Source of the DNA: an uncultured bacterium
GTDB lineage: Bacteria; Patescibacteriota; Minisyncoccia; Spechtbacterales; HO2-43-30
Length of the DNA stretch: 5,962 nucleotides
Assembly (NCBI GenBank): GCA_913054525.1
Contig: CAJXHR010000047.1
Location: 1-5,962, forward strand
Reading direction: 5' to 3'
Shown: positions 1 to 5,364 of the stretch, piece after piece
How the letters are laid out: each line of letters opens with the position of its first letter
Numbering within the stretch: position 1 is the stretch's first letter
Notes under the pieces: generated by a model
What the model saw: only the letters and a program-made list of their open reading frames with translations
What the model was told of the DNA's origin: nothing
The model's database searches: none
Program-made: the position numbers and the translations under genes

Positions 1-939
1 GGCGAGATTGAGTTTGACGCTGACTTGCTCGGCGATTTTTCAATAGCCAAGGATGAGGATACGCCCCTCTATAACCTCGCCGCGGCTATTGATGACTACG
101 AGATGAAAATCAGTCATGTGATGCGGGGCGAGGATCATATATCCAATACGCCGAAACAACTTTTGATATGCCAGGCGTTTGGCCTTGAACCGCCCCAATA
201 TGCACATCTGCCCATGATATTGGGTACCGATAAGTCAAAGTTGAGCAAAAGACATGGAGCAACTGCGGTTACCGAATATAGGGGAATGGGGTATTTACCC
301 GAGGCAATGTTTAACTTTCTTTCAATGCTGGGATGGTCATCCGGAGACGATAATGAAATAATGTCGCGGGAAGAAATCGTAAAAAAATTTTCATTGGATC
401 AGGTGCAAAAGTCCGGGGCAGTATTTAATATAGAAAAATTGGACTGGCTAAATGGTGAGTATATCCGGGCAATGTCTCTTGATGCTCTCACAGAAGCAGT
501 TAAGCCATATTTACCACAAAATAATGATTTGGATTTGAAGAAAATTATTGCATTGGAACAACCGCGCATGAAAAAGCTCTCCGAGATAGGGGAGAGTACA
601 AAATTTTTCTTCACGGATAAGTTGGAGTATGATTCCGGGTTACTGCTATGGAAAGATATGGGAGGAGAAGAAGTTAAAGAAATTTTGGATAAACTGGAAG
701 CATTATTGGATGAAATTGAGGAAAAAGATTATGTGAAAGATAAATTGGAAAAAATTATTATGCCAAAAGCCGAGGAGTGGGGGAGTGTTGAAGGAAAAGT
801 AGACAGGGGGCGGATTCTCTGGCCGCTCCGCGTTGCTCTCACGGGCCAAAAGGCATCCCCCGGGCCATTTGAAGTAGCGGAAATTTTAGGTAAAAAAAGA
901 TGCCTCCAGCGTGTGCGGGAGGCTAAGAATATTTCCTAA
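1..939 (+). CDS. gltX: Glutamyl-tRNA synthetase, C-terminal part (5' end outside window)
   Basis: This class Ic aminoacyl-tRNA synthetase charges tRNA-Glu (and in many bacteria also tRNA-Gln) with glutamate in the cytoplasm. The reading frame is open from base 1 and about 312 residues are visible. The N-terminal half of the Rossmann domain with the HIGH motif lies off the left edge, so the TTG at 25 is not a start. Visible landmarks are HVMRGEDHISNTPKQ, typical of the GluRS catalytic core (nt about 115-165), then the KMSKS-loop variant KLSKR at nt 238-252. The helical anticodon-binding region follows, with FNIEKLDWLNGEYIR and the C-terminal signature LWPLRVALTGQKASPGPFE. About 228 residues follow KLSKR, close to the length in E. 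coli GluRS, so the C-terminus is complete. The last codons also encode, on the other strand, a terminator hairpin (892-923), and the TAA overlaps the stop of the opposite gene. Confidence in the family is very high. Whether the enzyme is discriminating cannot be judged here. Confidence 0.98.
   Translation, partial: GEIEFDADLLGDFSIAKDEDTPLYNLAAAIDDYEMKISHVMRGEDHISNTPKQLLICQAFGLEPPQYAHLPMILGTDKSKLSKRHGATAVTEYRGMGYLPEAMFNFLSMLGWSSGDDNEIMSREEIVKKFSLDQVQKSGAVFNIEKLDWLNGEYIRAMSLDALTEAVKPYLPQNNDLDLKKIIALEQPRMKKLSEIGESTKFFFTDKLEYDSGLLLWKDMGGEEVKEILDKLEALLDEIEEKDYVKDKLEKIIMPKAEEWGSVEGKVDRGRILWPLRVALTGQKASPGPFEVAEILGKKRCLQRVREAKNIS
892..923 (-). terminator. Intrinsic terminator of the small minus-strand gene, inside gltX
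   Basis: On the minus strand a GC-rich stem pairs GCCTCC (923-918) with GGAGGC (907-902). The loop region has two further internal G-C pairs. The stem is followed after three bases by seven T (898-892). The hairpin begins 12 bases past the stop codon at 936-938. This is the classical rho-independent layout for that strand. On the plus strand the stem is followed only by a mixed AT sequence, so it is a poorer terminator for gltX. The whole element lies in the last 16 codons of gltX. Confidence 0.7.
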
Positions 940-1193
940 TTTTGTCTGTCTCCTGATCGTTTGCTGCCTACCCACGCTAAATATACCATAATTACGATTT
1001 CCCAAAAGAGTAGCGTAAAAAGAGTCGTGCCAAGTACTACGAGCAGTATTTTGGGTATATTTCTTCTTCTAAGGTGAATTTCATTAGCCCTCAGATATTT
1101 GCGAACAGGGCCTGTCAATGCGGCCAGATAAACAACGAGTCCTATGGTCACATACGCCATACTAACTCCGCCCCAAAATAGACCAAGTTCCAT
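936..1193 (-). CDS. Small two-helix membrane protein, function unknown
   Basis: This is an 85-residue protein that I do not recognise. It has two hydrophobic segments, roughly residues 5-27 and 48-74. They are joined by a very basic loop (RKYLRANEIHLRRRNIPK), probably cytoplasmic by the positive-inside rule. The tail is short and basic (SKRSGDRQN). A TTG at 1214 would add seven residues, but the ATG at 1193 is preferred because AAGGAG sits six bases before it. Reality as a gene is supported by that ribosome binding site, a good promoter at 1241-1269 and a terminator at 892-923, all on the same strand. The gene lies head-to-head with the M23 peptidase, with 27 bp between start codons, and tail-to-tail with gltX, with stops overlapping by 3 bp. 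It may be an inner membrane accessory protein, but no function can be assigned from sequence. Confidence 0.75.
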   Translation of the reverse strand: MELGLFWGGVSMAYVTIGLVVYLAALTGPVRKYLRANEIHLRRRNIPKILLVVLGTTLFTLLFWEIVIMVYLAWVGSKRSGDRQN

Positions 1194-1199
1194 TTTAAA

Positions 1200-1205
1200 C
1201 TCCTT
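1200..1205 (-). promoter_or_regulatory. Shine-Dalgarno AAGGAG deciding the ATG start at 1193
   Basis: Read on the minus strand, AAGGAG is followed by TTTAAA and then ATG, a six-base spacer. It is the only strong Shine-Dalgarno in the window with ideal spacing. It favours the 85-residue form over the longer TTG-initiated form, whose coding region would include this site. Confidence 0.8.
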
Positions 1206-1220
1206 ATTTCTCAATAAAAT

Positions 1221-2465
1221 ATGAAGATGAAGGTAGCAATATTATCGCACATATTATTTATTTTGCCAATATTCACGCTTATTTTTATAAGCTCTCCGGT
1301 GCTCGCCGGAGAAATTGACGATCTTAAGAAGCAGATAGATAAGAAGGCGAAGGCGATACAGGAGTTGAAGCAGAAAGAGGGGGAGTACCGGCTGCACGCT
1401 GGGCATGCACATGAGCAAGCAGATACACTTGAAGAGGTAGTCACGGATTTTAACCAGCAAATACGCGACGTGGAAAGCGATATCTATAGTAAGCAGCAGG
1501 AAATTTCTGCGACTACTCTAAAAATTCGCCAAAAGGAGCTTGAGATATTAACGCATGAGGCAACTATCGAGCGAACTAAGCATTATATTGCCGCAGCCCT
1601 GCGGGAAATTTATGAAAATGACGGCGAGCAAGTGAGCGAACTTATTTTTAAATACGAAGATTTTTCTGAGTTTTTCAATCAGATGGAATACCGCAATCTT
1701 TTACAGGAGGAGCTTAGGGCGCAGCTTGAAGAAATCCGAGAACTTAAGCAGCAAATAGAAGAAGAGAAACAGGCGCTCAGGAATCAGAGAGATGAATTGG
1801 AAAAATTGAAATACGATCTTGAAGCGCGCAACACCATATTGGATTCTCAACGCGATCAAAAGAAAAATTTGCTTGCTCAAACGCGAAATACGGAATGGCG
1901 GTACAAGGAGCTCTTAAAGGATACAAGAGAGAAGCAAGCGGCAATGCAAAGGGAGATATTTGAATTGGAAGATAAACTCCGCCAATCAATTGACGCAGCA
2001 AGCATCCCCGTGCCAAGATCCGGTGTGCTCGGGTGGCCAACCGAGGGTTTGCTTACACAGGGATACGGGTGCACTAAATTCGCAAAGACGTCTTCAGCGT
2101 ATCCCACTTGTTTTCATAATGGTATAGATATTGGGGCAAGATATGGTACAATAGTAGTAGTGGCACATGCTGGACGCGTAGTGGCTGTGCAAAACGCTCC
2201 GTATGCATACGGCAAATGGATTGCAGTAGAGCATGACAACGGCCTTACAACTATGTATGCGCACCTTTCCCTTCAGTCCGTAGTTGTTGGACAGCGGGTC
2301 AATGGAGGAGAGGTGATAGGGTACATGGGCTCAACCGGATATTCCACGGGGTCGCATCTGCATTTTACCGTGTATACGACAAATAGTTTTTCGACAAAGC
2401 CTAGCAAAATAGCGGGTACGCTTCCGATAGGAGCAACAATTAATCCATTTAATTATTTACCATGA
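1221..2465 (+). CDS. Secreted coiled-coil M23 (LytM/PcsB/EnvC-like) peptidoglycan peptidase
   Basis: This is a 414-residue cell wall hydrolase or hydrolase activator. Residues 1-29 are a signal peptide: a basic start, a long hydrophobic core and a possible cleavage site after VLA. Residues 31 to about 258 form a long coiled coil. Its middle part, REIYENDGEQVSELIFKYED at about 128-147, resembles the helical domain of PcsB, CwlO and EnvC, proteins controlled by FtsEX in other bacteria. Residues about 268-414 are the M23 domain. Zinc ligands H299, D303 and H381 and catalytic H348 and H379 are all present (motifs FHNGID, YAHLS, GSHLHF), so it should be active, unlike degenerate EnvC. C284 and C297 flank the first metal motif and could form a disulfide. 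No good Shine-Dalgarno precedes the ATG, only an A-rich leader, and a second ATG lies at 1227. The stop overlaps the next start by ATGA. Acting at the septum or the general wall is inference. Confidence 0.95.
   Translation: MKMKVAILSHILFILPIFTLIFISSPVLAGEIDDLKKQIDKKAKAIQELKQKEGEYRLHAGHAHEQADTLEEVVTDFNQQIRDVESDIYSKQQEISATTLKIRQKELEILTHEATIERTKHYIAAALREIYENDGEQVSELIFKYEDFSEFFNQMEYRNLLQEELRAQLEEIRELKQQIEEEKQALRNQRDELEKLKYDLEARNTILDSQRDQKKNLLAQTRNTEWRYKELLKDTREKQAAMQREIFELEDKLRQSIDAASIPVPRSGVLGWPTEGLLTQGYGCTKFAKTSSAYPTCFHNGIDIGARYGTIVVVAHAGRVVAVQNAPYAYGKWIAVEHDNGLTTMYAHLSLQSVVVGQRVNGGEVIGYMGSTGYSTGSHLHFTVYTTNSFSTKPSKIAGTLPIGATINPFNYLP
1241..1269 (-). promoter_or_regulatory. Sigma-70-type promoter for the small membrane gene
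   Basis: On the minus strand TTGGCA (1269-1264, 5 of 6 to TTGACA) is followed by a 17-bp spacer and GATAAT (1246-1241, 5 of 6 to TATAAT). A TG one base before the -10 makes it an extended -10. Transcription would start near 1234, giving a leader of about 40 bases before the ATG at 1193. The promoter lies within codons 7-17 of the divergent M23 peptidase, in its signal-peptide coding region. Start site and activity are inferred. Confidence 0.6.
1277..1312. repeat. Two adjacent perfect inverted repeats in the M23 signal-peptide region
   Basis: GCTTAT and ATAAGC (1277-1282, 1287-1292) form a 6-bp stem with a TTTT loop. Directly next to it, TCTCCGG and CCGGAGA (1293-1299, 1306-1312) form a 7-bp stem with a 6-base loop. 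They cover codons 19-31 of the peptidase and lie 8 bp upstream of the -35 box of the opposite-strand promoter. They could be mRNA hairpins or regulator sites. No function is proven, and coincidence within coding sequence remains possible. Confidence 0.45.
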
Positions 2466-2758
2466 AAAAAATTCTATTTTTTATAATCATTATAGCGCTT
2501 GCCGCTCTTTTCCTGGCTCCTGAGTCAATGATAGGGGAGTATAAGGGGTTGCTGAAGATAAAACATACGCTGCGCGATACGGGGTTAAAAGTTAAAAATA
2601 TTGTCACTGATTTTGCCGTCACCGGAGAGAAACCTGCGGAACTGGACGCGTTTGAGAAATCCGCGAAAGAAAAATTGGATGCCGGGACAGAGCAATTAAA
2701 GAAAGAGGCGAAAGAAGCCGCTAAGGATGTCGCAAAAGAGACCATAGAGGGCCTTTAA
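2462..2758 (+). CDS. Small membrane-anchored helical protein coupled to the M23 peptidase
   Basis: This 98-residue protein belongs to no family I recognise. Residues 3-19 form a hydrophobic anchor or uncleaved signal (ILFFIIIIALAALFLAP). The remainder is soluble and strongly charged, and residues about 58-98 are rich in Lys, Glu and Ala (KKEAKEAAKDVAKETIEGL), predicted as a long amphipathic helix somewhat like LEA or apolipoprotein-type repeats. The start ATG shares the sequence ATGA with the peptidase stop. There is no Shine-Dalgarno in front, so translation is probably coupled to that of the peptidase, implying a fixed partnership. By topology it would sit on the outer face of the cytoplasmic membrane, where the peptidase is exported. 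A partner or regulator role for the peptidase is inference only. The gene is followed by a 100-bp gap with the next promoter and no strong terminator. Confidence 0.8.
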   Translation: MKKILFFIIIIALAALFLAPESMIGEYKGLLKIKHTLRDTGLKVKNIVTDFAVTGEKPAELDAFEKSAKEKLDAGTEQLKKEAKEAAKDVAKETIEGL

Positions 2759-2774
2759 TCCACAGATAGAGGCG

Positions 2775-2803
2775 TTGACAGCCGTTTTTGGCTTTTATAT
2801 TAT
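2775..2803 (+). promoter_or_regulatory. Near-consensus sigma-70 promoter of the recombinase gene
   Basis: TTGACA (2775-2780, perfect) is followed by exactly 17 bp and TATTAT (2798-2803, 5 of 6). The start point would be near 2810, leaving a leader of about 50 bases that contains the dif-like inverted repeat. A weak stem AGCC/GGCT (2780-2783, 2790-2793) sits inside the spacer. The gene appears to have its own promoter separate from the M23 operon. Confidence 0.75.
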
Positions 2804-2808
2804 ATAAA
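2794..2808. promoter_or_regulatory. AT palindrome overlapping the -10 box, possible operator
   Basis: TTTATAT and ATATAAA are perfect 7-bp reverse complements around a single T. The palindrome spans the -10 hexamer of the recombinase promoter, so a bound dimer would block transcription. Low complexity makes chance occurrence quite possible. Confidence 0.35.
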
Positions 2809-2813
2809 TAAGA

Positions 2814-2841
2814 ACTGAGTATAATCCTTCTTACACTCAGT
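2814..2841. other. Candidate dif-like recombination site (11-6-11 inverted repeat)
   Basis: The left arm ACTGAGTATAA (2814-2824) and right arm TTACACTCAGT (2831-2841) are reverse complements at 10 of 11 positions, separated by TCCTTC. Chromosomal dif sites have 11-bp arms around a 6-bp (rarely 8-bp) centre. Their inner arm ends are typically ATAA and TTAT, as in E. coli GGTGCGCATAA and TTATGTTAAAT. Here the inner ends are ATAA and TTAC. Near-symmetric arms suit a single recombinase binding both sides. The site lies 17 bp before the start codon of an Xer-type recombinase, similar to difSL next to xerS in streptococci. Alternatives are a leader hairpin or an operator. There is no T-run after it, so it is not a terminator. 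Confidence 0.5.
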
Positions 2842-2858
2842 AATAAATTCTTAAAAAT

Positions 2859-3803
2859 ATGAAATCAACTCCCCTGCCCCATATAGATGATTTTCTTCTG
2901 AATTTGCAAACTAATAATTATTCAGAAGAAACTATATATAGCTACGAAAGAGATCTGGATGTATTCCGTAATTTTTTGGACGAGGCGTCCATCTCTTTTG
3001 CTAACGTTGACAAGAAGACAATTCTCAACTATAAGGCATATCTTACTTCGCGCGACCGCAAAACCGCAAAAAATGTCGAACCTCAGAAGAAACTTAGCAG
3101 TTTTTCTATAAACCGGATGCTCTCCGCGTTTCGCGCGTATCTAAACTATCTGATAGATATGGATTACGATGTGCCCGTAACCCCGCAGGTTATTAAACTT
3201 GTTAAGACCGAAAAAAAGTATCCAAGGGTCTCCGAAATGGACGAAGTTATAAAGTTGATCGAGTCCCCCACCGGCTTTGAAAAAGATAAAACGGTTGCTT
3301 TGCGGAACAGAGCTATGTTGGAAACATTGTTTGCTACAGGGATGAGAATATCCGAACTTATAAATTTAAAAATGAATCAAATCGATAAAAAGGGCAGGAT
3401 TTTTATCATGGGAAAGGGCAAAAAAGAGAGATTTGTATATCTTACTCCCAGAGCCGAAAAACACATAGCGAGCTATATGGAAGTCCGCGGAGATATAGAT
3501 TCCCCGTATCTCTTTATCCCCTACAGGGGAAGAGGTGTTCATAAAAAGGATAAAAAACTGTCCCCAAATTATTTGGAATACAAAATAAAGCGGTATAGAG
3601 AGCTTTTAGGGCTTAATGTGCCTATATCCGCCCATGGCATTCGTCGGGCATTTGCAACCTATCTTGCGGAGAGCGGCGCAAGTCCAGTGGCAATACAATT
3701 GCTTCTGGGACACGAGTCGCTTGATACCACGACGAGGTATGTGCGCGCCTCTCATAAATATGCCGAGCAGTCGCACAAAAAATTTCACCCCCTCAAGGAA
3801 TAG
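2859..3803 (+). CDS. Xer-type tyrosine recombinase
   Basis: This 314-residue site-specific recombinase cuts and rejoins DNA through a 3'-phosphotyrosine link. In the Xer family the usual job is resolving chromosome dimers at dif. Residues about 7-100 are the SAM-like core-binding domain (DDFLLNLQTNNYSEETIYSYERDL begins it) and about 120-305 the catalytic domain. Catalytic residues are all visible: R163 (ATGMRISEL), K186 (MGKGKKER), H259 and R262 (AHGIRR), H285 (LLGHES) and Y294 (TTTRYV). The two arginines, two histidines and the tyrosine are all offset by +15 from E. coli XerD (R148, H244, R247, H270, Y279), so the domain is collinear. The C-terminal HP (KKFHPLKE) also resembles Xer proteins. 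The protein is slightly longer than XerC/D (about 298). No Shine-Dalgarno precedes the ATG, only an A-rich leader. A mobile-element integrase is an alternative, but nothing mobile surrounds it. XerC, XerD and single-Xer types cannot be told apart here. Confidence 0.93.
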   Translation: MKSTPLPHIDDFLLNLQTNNYSEETIYSYERDLDVFRNFLDEASISFANVDKKTILNYKAYLTSRDRKTAKNVEPQKKLSSFSINRMLSAFRAYLNYLIDMDYDVPVTPQVIKLVKTEKKYPRVSEMDEVIKLIESPTGFEKDKTVALRNRAMLETLFATGMRISELINLKMNQIDKKGRIFIMGKGKKERFVYLTPRAEKHIASYMEVRGDIDSPYLFIPYRGRGVHKKDKKLSPNYLEYKIKRYRELLGLNVPISAHGIRRAFATYLAESGASPVAIQLLLGHESLDTTTRYVRASHKYAEQSHKKFHPLKE

Positions 3804-5360
3804 CTAGTGTACCGGCAATTCTATATAGAATCTGCTACCCTTATTAATGCCTTCGCTCTCGGCCCATATCGTGCCATTGTGGGCCTTTATAATGCTTTGG
3901 GCGACATATAGGCCCAGGCCGAGACCCTCCGAATTAATTTTTTGCCCCCCCTCCCCTCTCGAAAATCGATCAAAGAGGTTTTTCAAGTCCTCTTTGCTTA
4001 TGCCAATGCCGGTATCCTGAACCGTAATTTTTATGCGGTTTAATTCCGAAAGATATAAAAGACGCACATTTATATGGCCTTTTTCGGTATAATGTATAGC
4101 GTTATCAACTAAATTAAGAATGACCTGTCGCAGCTTCGCTTCATCGGCGCGAATGAGCGGCACATCCGCGGTTGGTTTTTCCCAATTGAGTATAAGCCCT
4201 TTCTCTTCCGATTGTATGTGCGTTTCGGTTACTACACCCTCTATCAGGTTAATAATATTCGTATCCTGGAAATTATACTGTAATTTTCCCCGCTCTATCC
4301 GGGAGATATTCAAAATATCGTTGACAAGGCGTATCATGCGCTCGTTTATCTCGTATGTCTTGTCAACCCAATCGCGCCTGTCCTCTTCGGACCCGCTCCC
4401 CTCTTTTATCATTGATGTAAATCCCTTTATTGCGGTAAGCGGCGTGCGTAGCTGATGAGATACGATAGATACAAAATCGGATTTTGCCTTTGATAATCTT
4501 TCAAGCTCTGTGATTTCGCGAAGTGTTCCGCGAATCAGCAAAAATCCAAAGATAGTCACAAGTATAAAGAGTAAGATATTTAAAGCGAGTTCACCGATGC
4601 TGCCGGACAGAAAGATATTAATAGAAACTATTAATATAATGATTAGGGTAAATACCTCTGTAGCAATGACTCGTATATTAAATAAATTGTGCTTAAAGAT
4701 GGCGTAGGTTGTAAGCAACAGAAAGGGCAGTGTAAATATCGGGCCAAATTTTATGAACGAGGTATTTTGAAATACTGCGACCGCCAAGAATTGCGTAAAA
4801 ATAAGCAATATAAACATACTAAAGTATCCCACCGCCGAAAACATGAGCTGGGCTCTCTTGTCGCCGGAAGAATTCCGGATATTTCTCACTAGATTTGCCC
4901 CTCCGAGCGCGAAAAATAAAAGGATGGCAAACGCAAAGAGAGGCATAAGAGGGCCCGGTACCGGTACGGCTTCACCCTCTAGCATTTCGGTATGAGTAAA
5001 TAGATAAGGAGTTTGCGTTGCAATCATCGCGGCAACTCCCAGCAGGGCCGGCCCCCAAAACCTGAAGCGTTTTAGATTGATGGTTTCCTTGGAGAATGTC
5101 CGGACCAACAACAAGAATATGTATTGCAGCAATACAGCGAAGAGCATGACAATGCGTACCCAAAAGAGAACGTTCAGCGTGGGCTGCAGGGAGAGATAAT
5201 TTGCGATAGCCCAAAGTATAATACAGAGCGCAGAAAGGGTAAAAATTTTCTGATTTAACTTCGCTCTTCCCCTGAATAAAACAATTGCGCCAAGAATTAT
5301 ACTTGGAATAATTGCTCCGAGCGTAACTGCGAGTGTGATGTTTAAAAATCCCTCCGTCAT
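3804..5360 (-). CDS. Membrane sensor histidine kinase with N-terminal 7TM region
   Basis: This 518-residue two-component sensor autophosphorylates on histidine and passes phosphate to a response regulator, which is not in the window. Residues 1 to about 225 hold seven hydrophobic segments (about 7-29, 38-56, 63-86, 102-118, 136-156, 171-197, 204-223) matching the histidine-kinase N-terminal 7TM type. They end in the junction YAIFKHNLFNIRVIATE. Two more helices follow (about 232-252 and 257-277). The HisKA domain carries the H-box SHQLRTPLTAIKG with phospho-acceptor H302. The HATPase domain has the N-box RQVILNLVDNAIHYT (N416, N420), G1 DTGIGI (D449), F-box LFDRFSRGE and G2 GLGLGL (479-484). 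It looks complete and active. There is no PAS or receiver domain, and the ligand is unknown. It starts 4 bp after the ThiF-like gene, suggesting one operon. It has no Shine-Dalgarno, only an A-rich leader. Its stop directly abuts that of the recombinase. Confidence 0.95.
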   Translation of the reverse strand: MTEGFLNITLAVTLGAIIPSIILGAIVLFRGRAKLNQKIFTLSALCIILWAIANYLSLQPTLNVLFWVRIVMLFAVLLQYIFLLLVRTFSKETINLKRFRFWGPALLGVAAMIATQTPYLFTHTEMLEGEAVPVPGPLMPLFAFAILLFFALGGANLVRNIRNSSGDKRAQLMFSAVGYFSMFILLIFTQFLAVAVFQNTSFIKFGPIFTLPFLLLTTYAIFKHNLFNIRVIATEVFTLIIILIVSINIFLSGSIGELALNILLFILVTIFGFLLIRGTLREITELERLSKAKSDFVSIVSHQLRTPLTAIKGFTSMIKEGSGSEEDRRDWVDKTYEINERMIRLVNDILNISRIERGKLQYNFQDTNIINLIEGVVTETHIQSEEKGLILNWEKPTADVPLIRADEAKLRQVILNLVDNAIHYTEKGHINVRLLYLSELNRIKITVQDTGIGISKEDLKNLFDRFSRGEGGQKINSEGLGLGLYVAQSIIKAHNGTIWAESEGINKGSRFYIELPVH

Positions 5361-5364
5361 ATTT

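Noticed and set aside
1194..1214. TTG start adding seven residues to the small membrane protein
   Set aside because: The Shine-Dalgarno would be inside the coding region. The ATG at 1193 has ideal spacing.
2463..2465. TGA as a sense codon (Gracilibacteria/SR1-type recoding)
   Set aside because: The M23 domain ends naturally here and the next gene starts in the ATGA overlap. No in-frame TGA interrupts any conserved gene.
2780..2797. AGCC/GGCT stem with GTTTTT loop followed by TTTT, as a terminator for the 98-residue gene
   Set aside because: The stem is only 4 bp, the T-run is short and it lies inside the promoter spacer. It is too weak to call.
2759..3806. Recombinase as the integrase of a mobile element
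   Set aside because: No tRNA target, excisionase, phage or transposition genes or long direct repeats are visible, and the protein is collinear with XerD.
3818..3831. Perfect 14-bp palindrome ATTCTATATAGAAT just past the recombinase stop
   Set aside because: It falls in the conserved FYIEL codons of the kinase C-terminus, is AT-rich and has no T-tract on either strand. Probably coincidence.
3881..3915. GGGCCT and AGGCCC inverted repeat downstream of the recombinase
   Set aside because: There are 23 bases between the arms, it lies within kinase coding sequence and no T-run follows.
4120..4892. Open frames of 65-111 codons opposite the histidine kinase
   Set aside because: They are shadows of a well-conserved kinase gene, with no start signals or recognisable protein features.
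4951..4970. GTACCGGTAC palindrome in the kinase gene
   Set aside because: It arises from the repeated VPVPGP codons in a loop between membrane helices, with no regulatory context.
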